64,000 nt of DNA, taken from positions 105,721 to 169,720 of the forward strand of contig CAWJIH010000001.1 in assembly GCA_963842975.1 (NCBI GenBank). Reading direction: 5' to 3'. The stretch comes from JACJWR01 sp963842975 (GTDB lineage Bacteria; Actinomycetota; Actinomycetes; S36-B12; UBA10799). Made by a program: the position numbers and the translations under genes. Shown here piece by piece: positions 18,591 through 27,378 of the stretch; the first letter of the stretch is position 1, and every line of letters starts with the position of its first letter. The notes under the pieces are model-generated. The model made no database searches, was not told where the DNA came from, and saw nothing but the letters and a program-made list of their open reading frames with translations.

Positions 18591-19208
18591 GTGAGCCAGC
18601 ACGTGCCTGATACAACCAGTGACGAGTCCGTGGACGATGGACTTCGTCCTGCGCTGGAGGCTCTACGACGTCAGTGGCTCATTGCGGTGGCAACTTTCGT
18701 CGTCGTCATCGCGTTCGGCATGTTCTACGTGTTGCGGTTACAGGTCGAATATCAATCAGGAGCCGTGGTGTCGTTTGTGCCGCGGGCTAGTAGTGAGGCA
18801 AGCGGCGATATGGCCGCTCTGCTGGTGGAACGATACCCCGAGGTTGTGGCATCGGAGTCGGCCCTAGACGCCGCGGGCGCCGCGGCTGGGGTGGAGCCAG
18901 GCGAGGTCAATGCCGGGCTCTCGGCAATCATCCAACCTGGCACCTTGAACATGGTGTTCTCCACCACGCTCGCAACGAATGACCAAGCAGTCGCCGCCAC
19001 AACCGCGCTATTCGAAACCGTCTTGGAGGCCAACCGCAGCGATCCTGACCTTCGGGCGGTCACCGTCTCGGAACCTTTGGGCTGGGGCCCGACCGGGGCC
19101 TCGACAACACTGCTGACCGGGGCTGTCGGTATTGCTGCGGCGGTGCTGGCGTTCGCCGTCGCGTTGGTCACAGACGGCCTGCGGCGCCGGCCAGACAACA
19201 GACTCTGA
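18591..19208 (+). CDS. Wzz-like chain-length/co-polymerase protein without a kinase domain (copy 1)
   Basis: 205 residues from GTG 18591. One helix near residues 28-50 (LIAVATFVVVIAFGMFYVL), an external region, and a second helix near 175-200 (GAVGIAAAVLAFAVALV) give the Wzz two-helix layout. No Walker motifs or tyrosine cluster are present. Its external domain aligns by eye with the protein at 22865 (YPEVVASES / YPVVAQSEQ; AAGVEPG / AAGVSNA). Expected to set polymer chain length together with the Wzy protein. It follows the GT2/GINT1-like gene by 59 bases. Confidence 0.72.
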   Translation: MSQHVPDTTSDESVDDGLRPALEALRRQWLIAVATFVVVIAFGMFYVLRLQVEYQSGAVVSFVPRASSEASGDMAALLVERYPEVVASESALDAAGAAAGVEPGEVNAGLSAIIQPGTLNMVFSTTLATNDQAVAATTALFETVLEANRSDPDLRAVTVSEPLGWGPTGASTTLLTGAVGIAAAVLAFAVALVTDGLRRRPDNRL

Positions 19209-19235
19209 CGGCCATGCGGCGGCCTCCGGGGCTGA

Positions 19236-20627
19236 TCAGCCGGATCCTTTGGTGAGGCTCGAAATCGTGCGCATCACAATTTTGAAGTCCAGCCAGAGCG
19301 ACCAGTTTTCGATGTAGAAGTTGTCGTAGCGGGCTCGGCCGGCAATTGAGGTGTCCCCGCGCAGGCCGTGAATCTGGGCCCAACCAGTGAGGCCGCACGG
19401 CACCCGATGCCGGCTGCCGTAGTACGGGTACATCTCGCTGAACTGCTCGGTGAAGTGCGGCCGCTCCGGGCGGGGTCCGACGATCGACATGTCGCCGCGC
19501 AGGATGTTAATCAGTTGGGGCAACTCGTCGAGGGAACTCTTGCGCAGGAATTTGCCGTACCAACTTACGCGATCGTCGTGCTTGATGTTCCACATGGTCG
19601 CGGATTCGGTCGAGGTCGCCGGGCGCAGGCTACGGAACTTGAGCAACTCAAATGGTTTGCCGTCCACCCCGATGCGCTCTTGCCGGAAGATCACCCCAGG
19701 CCCGTCAACAATGCGATTCACCAGCGCCAAGAGCAACAGCAGCGGGGACAACACCACCAACGCAAGGCCGGCCGTGACTATGTCTGCGACTCGCTTGACC
19801 GGCCACATCGGCGAGCGAAAAGCTGGTCGCGGCAGGCCGACCAGCGGGATGTCCGAGACATGATCCATCACGCCGCGCACAGGGACCAGTTCGAAAAGCC
19901 GCGGCACGACAGCGAATCCCGCTGGCAGCCGGTCCGCCGATCGGATGATGGGCACCAATTGGTCCTCGGACACGTGGGTGTAGGCGACGAGCACCATTTC
20001 GGCGTTGTACTGCTCGATCAGGTCGGAAAGGTGCTCCACCGGACCCAGCAACGGGATCGGAAGGTTTTCGGCCATGCCCGGCGGTGGGGAATCAACGAAC
20101 CCGATGGGGTTCAGGCCGCACTCGCGTTCCCGTTCCAGGGCGAACGCCAGGGAGTGTCCAACTTTGCCACAGCCAACGATGAGGGTGGACTTTCCGAGAA
20201 ATCGCTTTGCCCGCAGGTGGCGGGCTAGGGCGTACATCCCGGTGCGGACAACGACGATGGCGGCAAACAGCACGACCCACTTCCACAACGACACTGGATC
20301 AACATTGTCCAGCGGGGTCGCCTCAAACACGAGCAGTGTGAGCCCGGCGGATAGCAGGAACCGAGATGCCAGGGACGGCAGATCATCGAGGATGGACAGC
20401 GTCAGACGGTTGCGGTAGAGGTGCTTCGTCCAAAAACCGCCAATCATCAGCAAGCCGAGCACAGCCGACGCCGCCGTGAGGTCATTGAGGACGAGAGTGG
20501 CGGTGCCGATGGTGACGATGTCGGCAAGCAGGAGCACCACGGTCAGTGCGCGTCGCCGCAGCCAATTGCGTCGCGGCGGCAGCCGCAGTTTGGCCCGGCT
20601 CGGCTCGGTGGAGGTATCTCCGGTCAC
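19236..20627 (-). CDS. Polyprenyl-phosphate sugar-1-phosphate transferase (WbaP/WcaJ type)
   Basis: 463 residues. Four N-terminal helices, a CoA-binding-like Rossmann middle (STLIVGCGKVGHSLA), then a membrane anchor and the catalytic C-terminal domain with KRVADIVTAGLALVVLSPLL, IFRQERIGVDGKPFELLKFR, the DELPQLINILRGDMSIVGPRP block and GLTGWAQIHG. These are the signatures of the bacterial sugar transferase family that loads the first sugar phosphate onto undecaprenyl phosphate. This makes it the committing step of the locus. It is divergent from the BcsB-like operon, with 236 bases between starts. Confidence 0.92.
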   Translation of the reverse strand: MTGDTSTEPSRAKLRLPPRRNWLRRRALTVVLLLADIVTIGTATLVLNDLTAASAVLGLLMIGGFWTKHLYRNRLTLSILDDLPSLASRFLLSAGLTLLVFEATPLDNVDPVSLWKWVVLFAAIVVVRTGMYALARHLRAKRFLGKSTLIVGCGKVGHSLAFALERERECGLNPIGFVDSPPPGMAENLPIPLLGPVEHLSDLIEQYNAEMVLVAYTHVSEDQLVPIIRSADRLPAGFAVVPRLFELVPVRGVMDHVSDIPLVGLPRPAFRSPMWPVKRVADIVTAGLALVVLSPLLLLLALVNRIVDGPGVIFRQERIGVDGKPFELLKFRSLRPATSTESATMWNIKHDDRVSWYGKFLRKSSLDELPQLINILRGDMSIVGPRPERPHFTEQFSEMYPYYGSRHRVPCGLTGWAQIHGLRGDTSIAGRARYDNFYIENWSLWLDFKIVMRTISSLTKGSG

Positions 20628-20786
20628 GCTTTCACCCTCGCATGGGAAGTAGTCGGATCGACACGTGGGTTAGGTCCAAGGCCACGGGATCCTCCATGAA
20701 GAATAAGCGACGTGAGGATGGCCAATCCAACCGACTACTCTCCGTGTTCCCTCTGGAGTCTACTCGGCTACGTAGGCCACGGAAAG

Positions 20787-20815
20787 TTAGACGTGCATCC
20801 CCAACATGCTAGATT
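20787..20815 (+). promoter_or_regulatory. Candidate sigma-70-type promoter for the BcsB-like operon
   Basis: TTAGAC (20787-20792), a 17-base spacer, then TAGATT (20810-20815), about 48 bases before the chosen GTG start. The match is moderate and based on reading alone. The same TAGATT hexamer appears upstream of the PqqD-like gene near 4328, without a good -35 box. Confidence 0.35.
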
Positions 20816-20863
20816 TCGGTTCGTAGTTTACTGGTGTCCCATGCCCCTCGGAGGCCGACAATC

Positions 20864-22858
20864 GTGCGCCCGTCATCCGTCCGCCGCGCTGCGGTGGCCC
20901 TCCTCTTCGCGATGTTGGCTCTGCTCCTGCCGCTGAACCCCGCCGTGGCCGTTGAAGGCGATGCCGAGGATACAGTCAACTTGAACCTCGACGTCTTTGG
21001 CGCCACCGGCACGGACTCGACGTCGGTTCCGGTCTTGCCGGGTTTGGTGCCAGTCGAGTTGCGCACGAGACTCACAGGTGGGGCAACCCTGGGCCCGGAT
21101 GGCGCCTACACCCTCACGGTGGGTGACGAGTCGGTGATCATCAATGAGACGAACGCGGCTGCAATCACTGTCCCGCTTAGCGAAGCGTCGATAGTTGACG
21201 GCGTTCTGCCGGTCACCTTGACGGCACGCTTTCTAGACGACCGTGGCTGCGCAAACATCGACATCTCAGACGGTGTGGTCGCACGCGTCGGTGAGGCCGT
21301 CATCACCTACACCGGTGCACCGCAGAATCCAACAACGCCTGCCGACTTCTTCAGTTCGGCTGTGCGCAGCATCACGCTGGTAAGTGAGGAATCGCAGGTG
21401 CCGTTCACCTCAGCAGCGATGCTGCAGGCCGCAGCCACCCTGGGTACCGCCTACCCCCGGGCAGAGATCGCCACCGGGGACGCAGAAGATTCGGGCCCCT
21501 ACAGCCGCATCCTCGAGTTTGTCCCGGCGGCTGGGCCGGTCGTGGTGACGATTGATTCGGTCGGCGAGACGCCTCGGATGGTGCTCACCGGGGACGCCGC
21601 AGCCCTGGTGCCGGCGTCGGCTGCCCTCGGATCGACCGACCTTGCGTTGGCCTCCGAAGCCGAGGTTGGTGAGCTGACCCAGACTGGTTCCCCTGCCACC
21701 TCGCTCTCGCTGCGTTGGTCCGACGTGGGTGGGCGGTCTCCGAGATTGGAGGGCCTGGGCACCGTAGCTCAGTCCGTGACGTTGTCGCAGACACGTTTCG
21801 GCGGACCCATTTCCGAACTCGACATCACCATCGTCGGTACCTACATTCCGGTGCCCACGAACGCCGCCGCCACCGTTTCGCTGCTAGTCAACGGCCGTTT
21901 GCTCGCGTCCGAACGACTGGGCGATGCGTACACCTACTCGTTGACCGGAACCATCAACCCCGAGGATATGTCCCGCAACAACCAGGTCACAGTGGAGTTG
22001 GACTCCACCCCTGTGGGCGGCGACTGCCGAGCCGCGATCTGGACTCCGCGGGTGGACATCGACGCGAATGCCTCAACCTTCACCGCCCAACCCGGACAGA
22101 CGCTACCGCCAGGCTTCGAGCGATTCCCGCAAGTGCTCGGTGGCCAACTGCCAGTGGCATTCGCCAAGGGGGCAAACCCGTCCGACCTGTCGAACGCAGT
22201 GGACGTGGTGTCCTCGGTTTCACGACTTGAGGTGAACGCGCCAGTAGTGAGTGTTGTCTCAGTTGAGGAGTTCCTCAGCTCCTCCACTCCAGGACTGCTC
22301 GTGGATGCTGGCCCCGAGGAGAGCACACAACTCGGTGCCCCGTTGCCGTTCAATCCCGCCCGCGCGCCGGTGTCGACTCCCCCGACCTTCAGCGTCACGG
22401 TGGACAAGCCCTTCGCCGCGTTTGAGGCCTTCGCCAACGGCAACCGGGACTTGCTCATGCTGGGGGCCTTCCCAGCAGACGACATTGAACGATCCGCAGA
22501 GCTCCAAAAACTGCTTGCCGAGGCAATTTCGCCGGCACCAGACGGCTGGTTCGGTCTCACTGGTGACGTGATGTTCATCGGCGAAAACCCGCAGACCAAC
22601 GCCGACGGCGACCTTGAGGCCAGTTTCTTGGCCATCAAGACACCCGAGGTCGGTGAAGCAGTTGAGGTGGAGAGCACCGGCGACGGCGTCCCCACGTGGT
22701 TGTGGGTGGCCGGTCTCTTGTTGGGGCTACTGATACTGATTGGCTTCGTGCTGTGGCTGGTGAGCCGGGGCACTAGGCGCTCGGCCGAGTCTGACGAGGA
22801 TTCTGCAGCCGTGTCGGCGCCCACTGGATCGGGCCCGACGGACTCTAGCCAGGGCTGA
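20864..22858 (+). CDS. Exported BcsB-like membrane-anchored protein
   Basis: The GTG at 20864 is favoured: GGAGG lies nine bases upstream and the product then begins with a signal peptide (VRRAAVALLFAMLALLLPLNPAVA, cut after AVA). 664 residues. The body is beta-rich with BcsB-like features (VSLLVNGRLLASERLG, NNQVTVELD, a Cys pair) and ends with one transmembrane helix (LWVAGLLLGLLILIGFVLWL) and a short acidic tail. BcsB guides a beta-glucan through the periplasm next to BcsA. No BcsA-like synthase is in the window. It is followed after six bases by a Wzz-like gene and then a GT4, so it probably works in export or surface placement of the polymer made here. Confidence 0.68.
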   Translation: MRPSSVRRAAVALLFAMLALLLPLNPAVAVEGDAEDTVNLNLDVFGATGTDSTSVPVLPGLVPVELRTRLTGGATLGPDGAYTLTVGDESVIINETNAAAITVPLSEASIVDGVLPVTLTARFLDDRGCANIDISDGVVARVGEAVITYTGAPQNPTTPADFFSSAVRSITLVSEESQVPFTSAAMLQAAATLGTAYPRAEIATGDAEDSGPYSRILEFVPAAGPVVVTIDSVGETPRMVLTGDAAALVPASAALGSTDLALASEAEVGELTQTGSPATSLSLRWSDVGGRSPRLEGLGTVAQSVTLSQTRFGGPISELDITIVGTYIPVPTNAAATVSLLVNGRLLASERLGDAYTYSLTGTINPEDMSRNNQVTVELDSTPVGGDCRAAIWTPRVDIDANASTFTAQPGQTLPPGFERFPQVLGGQLPVAFAKGANPSDLSNAVDVVSSVSRLEVNAPVVSVVSVEEFLSSSTPGLLVDAGPEESTQLGAPLPFNPARAPVSTPPTFSVTVDKPFAAFEAFANGNRDLLMLGAFPADDIERSAELQKLLAEAISPAPDGWFGLTGDVMFIGENPQTNADGDLEASFLAIKTPEVGEAVEVESTGDGVPTWLWVAGLLLGLLILIGFVLWLVSRGTRRSAESDEDSAAVSAPTGSGPTDSSQG

Positions 22859-22864
22859 CCGGCA

Positions 22865-23440
22865 ATGTCTTCCACCGCCCGGTCTCGGCTGCTTGCAGCC
22901 GTACGCAGACGACCCATCCTGGTGATCGTCGTGTTCGTGGTGCCGGTGATCCTCGGCTGGGTGTACGTCTTTTCGCTCCCGACCAGTTATGCGGCCACCG
23001 GGGTGATCTCCTTCCAGCCGCGAATCGATGAGAGCAATGGCCGCGACCTGACCTCGCTGTTGGCACGCAGGTATCCCGTGGTGGCGCAGTCGGAGCAATC
23101 TGTGGGCGCCGCCGCCACTGCCGCGGGGGTGTCCAACGCTTCGCTGCAAAGCGGCCTTTTGGCGCTCGTGACCGCCGAAACTCTCAACCTGACTCTCACA
23201 GTGACTCTCGACTCGCCTACCGCCGCGGTCGCAGGCGTGCAGTCGGTTTTCCAGTCGGTGGTGGCAGCAAACGAGAATGACCCCTACCTCGAGGCACTGT
23301 CCGTACAGCCCCCGAGTGTGGCCACTGAGGTACCAGGTCCACCCAGATTCTTTTTGGCTCTTGCAGTGGTGGTACTCGCCGCGGTTGTTGCTGCCCTGGC
23401 TGCGCTAGTCGCATCGACGATCCTCGGCGACGACCGGTGA
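22865..23440 (+). CDS. Wzz-like chain-length/co-polymerase protein without a kinase domain (copy 2)
   Basis: 191 residues with an N-terminal helix (ILVIVVFVVPVILGWVYVF) and a C-terminal helix (FFLALAVVVLAAVVAALAAL). The external domain is clearly paralogous to the protein at 18591. No ATPase domain. It lies between the BcsB-like gene (six-base gap) and a GT4 whose GTG start overlaps its stop, so the three are one operon. Confidence 0.72.
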   Translation: MSSTARSRLLAAVRRRPILVIVVFVVPVILGWVYVFSLPTSYAATGVISFQPRIDESNGRDLTSLLARRYPVVAQSEQSVGAAATAAGVSNASLQSGLLALVTAETLNLTLTVTLDSPTAAVAGVQSVFQSVVAANENDPYLEALSVQPPSVATEVPGPPRFFLALAVVVLAAVVAALAALVASTILGDDR

Positions 23441-24573
23441 CGCCGCGGATCCTGATGGTGAGCCAGCCGACCACCGCTGGAGTTGCGCAGTGTGTGATCG
23501 ACTGGTCGGTGGGCTTGGCGCAACGGGGGTGGAACGTCACCGTGGCCTGCCCCGACGGTGGTGACCTTGGGGACTGGTGTGGGGCTCAGGGGATCTCACG
23601 GCTCCAGTGGGAATCGCAGCGTTCCCCGTTCGCGGATGTGCCCGGCGAGACGGCTGCCCTGCGTCGAATACTCGGGCAGGTGCAGCCGGATCTGGTGATG
23701 CTTCACAGCAGCAAAGCTGGCCTCGTGGGGCGACTGGCACTGCGCGGGACCACCCCCACGGTGTTCGTTCCCCACGCGTGGTCCTTTGATGCAGCCACCG
23801 GAAAGGCCGCCAAGGCAGCCTTGGCTTGGGAGCGAATCGCCGCTTGGCGCTGGACGGATCTGGTGTTGTGTGTGAGTACCGCCGAATACCAACGGGGGGT
23901 GTCCGTCGGCATTCGGGCGACGTACCAGGTGACCCGCAACGGTGTTGACATCGCGGGGGTGCGTGCGGCAGCGGCAGCGGGCCCGAGTCGGTGGGAACTC
24001 TGTGAACAGCTGGGGGTGTCCCCAGACGTTCTACTGGCTGTGTGTCTTGGACGGCTTACGGAGCAAAAGGGCCAGGACGTGTTGGTTGCCGCCTGGCCGA
24101 TGGTGCCCGGTGGATCGAACCGACAACTGGTATTTGTCGGCGATGGCCCCGATGCCGACTATCTGCAGATCGCAACAGCCGGCGATGCGTCCGTGACCTT
24201 CACCGGTGGCGTGCCCCGAGACGAGGCGCTGGCTTGGCTCGCAGCAGCCGACCTGGTGGTGGTGCCCTCGCGCTGGGAGGGCATGGCCCTGGTACCGCTG
24301 GAGGCGCTGGCGCTGGGCACACCGGTTGTGGCCAGCGATGTAACTGGGTTGCGCGAGGCCGTGAGCGCCGAGGTAGGCCAGATCGTTCCAGCCGATGAGC
24401 CTGCCGCGCTAGCTTCAGCGGTCAGTGACTGGCTGGGACGCGCTACCGGACCAGACGGCCCACAGGTCAGCGCCGCCGCGAAGGACCGGGCCGAGGTTCA
24501 TTTCTCGCTGGAGTCCACCGTCACCGCGATCGATCGGGCCCTGCGTGACATGCAGAAACGCCGCGGGCGTTAG
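23437..24573 (+). CDS. Glycosyltransferase family 4
   Basis: 378 residues. The start GTG overlaps the previous stop as GTGA. GT-B features: RILMVSQPTTAGVAQCVIDW glycine loop, NGVDIAGV, AVCLGRLTEQKGQDVLVAA and VVVPSRWEGMALVPLEALAL with the conserved E-x7-E region. Expected to transfer a sugar from a nucleotide donor to a lipid-linked acceptor. Last gene of the BcsB-like/Wzz-like operon. Confidence 0.9.
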   Translation: MTPRILMVSQPTTAGVAQCVIDWSVGLAQRGWNVTVACPDGGDLGDWCGAQGISRLQWESQRSPFADVPGETAALRRILGQVQPDLVMLHSSKAGLVGRLALRGTTPTVFVPHAWSFDAATGKAAKAALAWERIAAWRWTDLVLCVSTAEYQRGVSVGIRATYQVTRNGVDIAGVRAAAAAGPSRWELCEQLGVSPDVLLAVCLGRLTEQKGQDVLVAAWPMVPGGSNRQLVFVGDGPDADYLQIATAGDASVTFTGGVPRDEALAWLAAADLVVVPSRWEGMALVPLEALALGTPVVASDVTGLREAVSAEVGQIVPADEPAALASAVSDWLGRATGPDGPQVSAAAKDRAEVHFSLESTVTAIDRALRDMQKRRGR

Positions 24574-24584
24574 CACCGCGGCGT
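24558..24584 (+). terminator. Hairpin over the end of the GT4 gene
   Basis: A perfect 9-base stem, ACGCCGCGG pairing with CCGCGGCGT, with a 9-base loop that contains the stop codon of the GT4. No T-run follows, as is common in high-GC actinobacteria. Likely terminates the BcsB-like operon. Confidence 0.45.
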
Positions 24585-24611
24585 ATCTGGTCTGGAGTTG
24601 TGGCTCGGGAT

Positions 24612-24626
24612 CGCCCCTGTGGGGCG
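24612..24626. terminator. Short GC hairpin between convergent genes
   Basis: CGCCCC-TGT-GGGGCG, a perfect 6-base stem with a three-base loop, ten bases beyond the end of the leftward glycoside hydrolase. It could serve transcripts from either side. Confidence 0.35.
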
Positions 24627-24635
24627 CCGGGCGTT

Positions 24636-25730
24636 CTAGCTACCGAGCACGGTCCGCAGTCCGGCCAGGGCCGGGACCACTGATCCGTCCGGGTAGACCA
24701 GGCCCCATCCGGTGTTGTTCGGGTCGGTCGAGTCGACCCGGTCGTCGTACCAGAAGACCCGAGTGACCTGTGGGTATTGCTCACGAACCAGCTGGATGGT
24801 TTCGGCCAGGTACTGAGCCTGCTGGGCCTGGGTGACGCCACGCTCCCAGTTCTGGGCGTTCGGTGCGGTCGGGTTGACCCGCCAGCCGAACTCGGTGAAC
24901 CAGATCTGCTTGCCGCCTTCGCCGTACTTCTCCATCACCTTGATCAAGGTGGGCAGGTGGTTCATGCGCCACATCGTGCCGTTGTCTGGCAGCAGCGGGG
25001 ACTCGTCGAAGATTCCCATGTAGGGGTGGACGCTCATGATGTCGTACTTGCCCCTGGCGCCTGCGGCGAGGGCCTTGTCGACCCAGGCTGCGTCAACGTA
25101 GCTCGGTCCGCCGAAGACCACCGGGGTGGCGGCGTGCCCGGCTTTGAAGCCAGCGTAGGCGTACCGCAGCATCTTCGCGTAGACCTTCGGGTCGGCTCCG
25201 CGCATGAAGTTGTTGTCGTTGGGCTCGTTCCAGAACTCCCAGGCCTCCACCACGCCGGCGTAGCGGGCGGCGAGGCGCTCCGAGACGCTCTTGAGGCCCC
25301 TCAGGCCGCGTGAGCTCGTCACCGGCACACGCTCGTCGGCTGATCCGTTCGCCCACTTCGGGGCCATCCACAGGGTCACCAGCGGCTTGAGGCCGCGCTG
25401 AGCTGCCATGTTGATTGCATTGTCGACCTGGCTGAGGCCCCAGGGGCTGAACCTTCCCGACTTGTCAGGCTCGAGCATGCGCCACGAGATGTCGATCCGC
25501 ACCGACTCCACGCCGTGGGCCTTGAGAGTGTCGAGAACCATGGCGCGCTGGGCGTCGTCGTAGTTGCTCCAGGTGCCGTGGAACTGGACTCCGAACACGG
25601 GGCCATTGTTGCTGGTTGCCGCCGCGGGGGTGAAGGCCATCATGGTCGCGATGAGTGCTGCCAACACGGTCGCCACGAAGCCGCGCGCCACCCACCGGGT
25701 GGACTTCCGCGTCATCTTGTCGCTGCTCAT
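24636..25730 (-). CDS. Secreted glycoside hydrolase (GH39/GH5-like, PslG-type)
   Basis: 364 residues with a signal peptide (FVATVLAALIATMMAFTPAAA). A TIM-barrel glycosidase: GVQFHGTW at strand 1, the acid/base Glu in WEFWNEPND, the catalytic-domain VHPYMG, and the nucleophile Glu in IWFTEFGW. This layout matches clan GH-A, close to GH39 proteins such as PslG, which cut the exopolysaccharide of their own cluster. Its place between two polysaccharide operons suggests it trims or releases the polymer (inference). An alternative ATG lies five codons in. Confidence 0.82.
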   Translation of the reverse strand: MSSDKMTRKSTRWVARGFVATVLAALIATMMAFTPAAATSNNGPVFGVQFHGTWSNYDDAQRAMVLDTLKAHGVESVRIDISWRMLEPDKSGRFSPWGLSQVDNAINMAAQRGLKPLVTLWMAPKWANGSADERVPVTSSRGLRGLKSVSERLAARYAGVVEAWEFWNEPNDNNFMRGADPKVYAKMLRYAYAGFKAGHAATPVVFGGPSYVDAAWVDKALAAGARGKYDIMSVHPYMGIFDESPLLPDNGTMWRMNHLPTLIKVMEKYGEGGKQIWFTEFGWRVNPTAPNAQNWERGVTQAQQAQYLAETIQLVREQYPQVTRVFWYDDRVDSTDPNNTGWGLVYPDGSVVPALAGLRTVLGS

Positions 25731-25929
25731 GGTGAAGACTTCGGCAGTGCTTGAGAGCGACTTAACCCAAACGGGTGACCTTTTTCTTCAAGTTTTCTTG
25801 GATCGGTTTTCCGGCCTCCAGCCTCGGCCTGCGCTGGCGAATTCGTCCTGCTGGTCGACTCAATCGACACTCCCCGGGGCTCCCGTCGCACACCCCGGGG
25901 TTAAGTCCACGAGGCATCTGGCCGAGGAC

Positions 25930-27378
25930 TCACGAGGAGGTGGAGTGTGCTCCCGACCCGGCTGGGCAAGCGCTGTCGGCTGAGCCGCCCGGTTTCGGGT
26001 GGGAAAGTCTGGACTTCTCGGCATCGGCCCGCTCGGTGCGCATCAGCCGTTGACCCGCGAGGGCCCAGCCGATGAAGAGGAAGACCGTGGTGCGGGACAA
26101 CGGGTTTCGGATCGCGAAGTCGGCGATGCCTTCCACCAAGAAGCCCGTGAACGTTGCTACAGCACTGGCAGTGACCACTGTGGCCAGTGACGGCATCCTT
26201 GGCCGGGTGCGTTCAGCCGCAACTTCTGCGCCCGCCTCCCGGGTGGCCAGATTGAATCGGTGTACCAGCAAGAGCGACTTCCGAGCGGCCAAGCCCGCCA
26301 ATACCACTGAGCCGCTGATTCCCGCCAACGCGATCACGCCGATCAAGCCCTGCTCGGCACCAATCGCGAGGAGCAGCGTGTGGGGGTGTTCAGCCCCACC
26401 TGGTCGCGCCACTGAGTTGATTCCCACGGACAGTTCCCGGAAAGTGTTGGGGCCCTGTCCGAAGAAGGGCGCGTCGTTCCACTGCCGCATCCCCTCGGCG
26501 CGGAACAGCACCCGGGAGTCGTAGGGGTTCGCACCTTCTTCGCCGATAGTCAAGGCCCGCGCAACGATCACCGAAACGTAGGGAATCTGCAAGGGTGACA
26601 CCAAAATCACCGCCAAGGTCGCCATCAGCGCGCCAGCCCCGATCATGAACACCCGCCGCGACTGCGGCATCAGGATCAGCAACGCAGCAACACCGCCCAC
26701 GGCACCGACCCAGGATCCACGCGACAGCGACAACAGCAGGCCGACGGTGGAGGCCGGCACTGCAAGCGCGGCCAGGTAGCGCAACCAACCGCGTGCTCCC
26801 ACGAAGATGCCCAATGCGAACACCAGCAGCAGCATGTTGAACAGTCCGTATTCATTCGGCTGACCGAAGATGCCCATCGGCCGGTTACTCACCACCGCGC
26901 CGCCATAGGAGGCCTCAAGTTCTCCGGTGGCCATCAGCGGACCGGTGAGGGCCACGATGGTGCCCCCGATGAGCGTGGCTCCCACCGCCTTGGCGAAGAC
27001 TTGGGCGCGCCCCGCTACTTCGGCCCAGCAGATCGCGAACAAAAACGACACGATTTGCCACACGCCGAAAGTTGCCGCCTTTATGAGGTTAGGCCCCAGC
27101 AGCACCGAAAACACGATGCCGATAGTCCACAGCACGGCCATCAGGGTGGGCCACGACGACGGCAGCGGGAGCAGCCCGCGCTGCAGCCGTTGGGTCATCG
27201 CGACTGCTATCACGAGCATCGACATCGCGATTGCCATCGACAATCCACCGGGTACATCGACTGCACCCAATGGCAAGGCCAGACCAAACAAAATCGCCAC
27301 ATAGGACGGTCGGAAAAACAAGAGCATGGCCACCGCCGCCGCGCCCAAGGCGATCAGCGGCAGGGAGGCTGCAATCAT
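25930..27378 (-). CDS. O-antigen polymerase/ligase-like membrane protein (Wzy/WaaL)
   Basis: 482 residues with about 11 helices. A large loop after the middle contains RAEGMRQWNDAPFFGQGPNT and later GGAEHPHTLLLAIGAEQG, which match the O-antigen ligase family (conserved GxGxNTF and HPHN-like motif). Likely the Wzy polymerase of the locus, although members of this family can also be ligases. Its ATG overlaps the stop of the upstream tandem GT4 (ATGA), so the two are co-translated. The C-terminal 40 residues are hydrophilic. Confidence 0.82.
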   Translation of the reverse strand: MIAASLPLIALGAAAVAMLLFFRPSYVAILFGLALPLGAVDVPGGLSMAIAMSMLVIAVAMTQRLQRGLLPLPSSWPTLMAVLWTIGIVFSVLLGPNLIKAATFGVWQIVSFLFAICWAEVAGRAQVFAKAVGATLIGGTIVALTGPLMATGELEASYGGAVVSNRPMGIFGQPNEYGLFNMLLLVFALGIFVGARGWLRYLAALAVPASTVGLLLSLSRGSWVGAVGGVAALLILMPQSRRVFMIGAGALMATLAVILVSPLQIPYVSVIVARALTIGEEGANPYDSRVLFRAEGMRQWNDAPFFGQGPNTFRELSVGINSVARPGGAEHPHTLLLAIGAEQGLIGVIALAGISGSVVLAGLAARKSLLLVHRFNLATREAGAEVAAERTRPRMPSLATVVTASAVATFTGFLVEGIADFAIRNPLSRTTVFLFIGWALAGQRLMRTERADAEKSRLSHPKPGGSADSACPAGSGAHSTSS

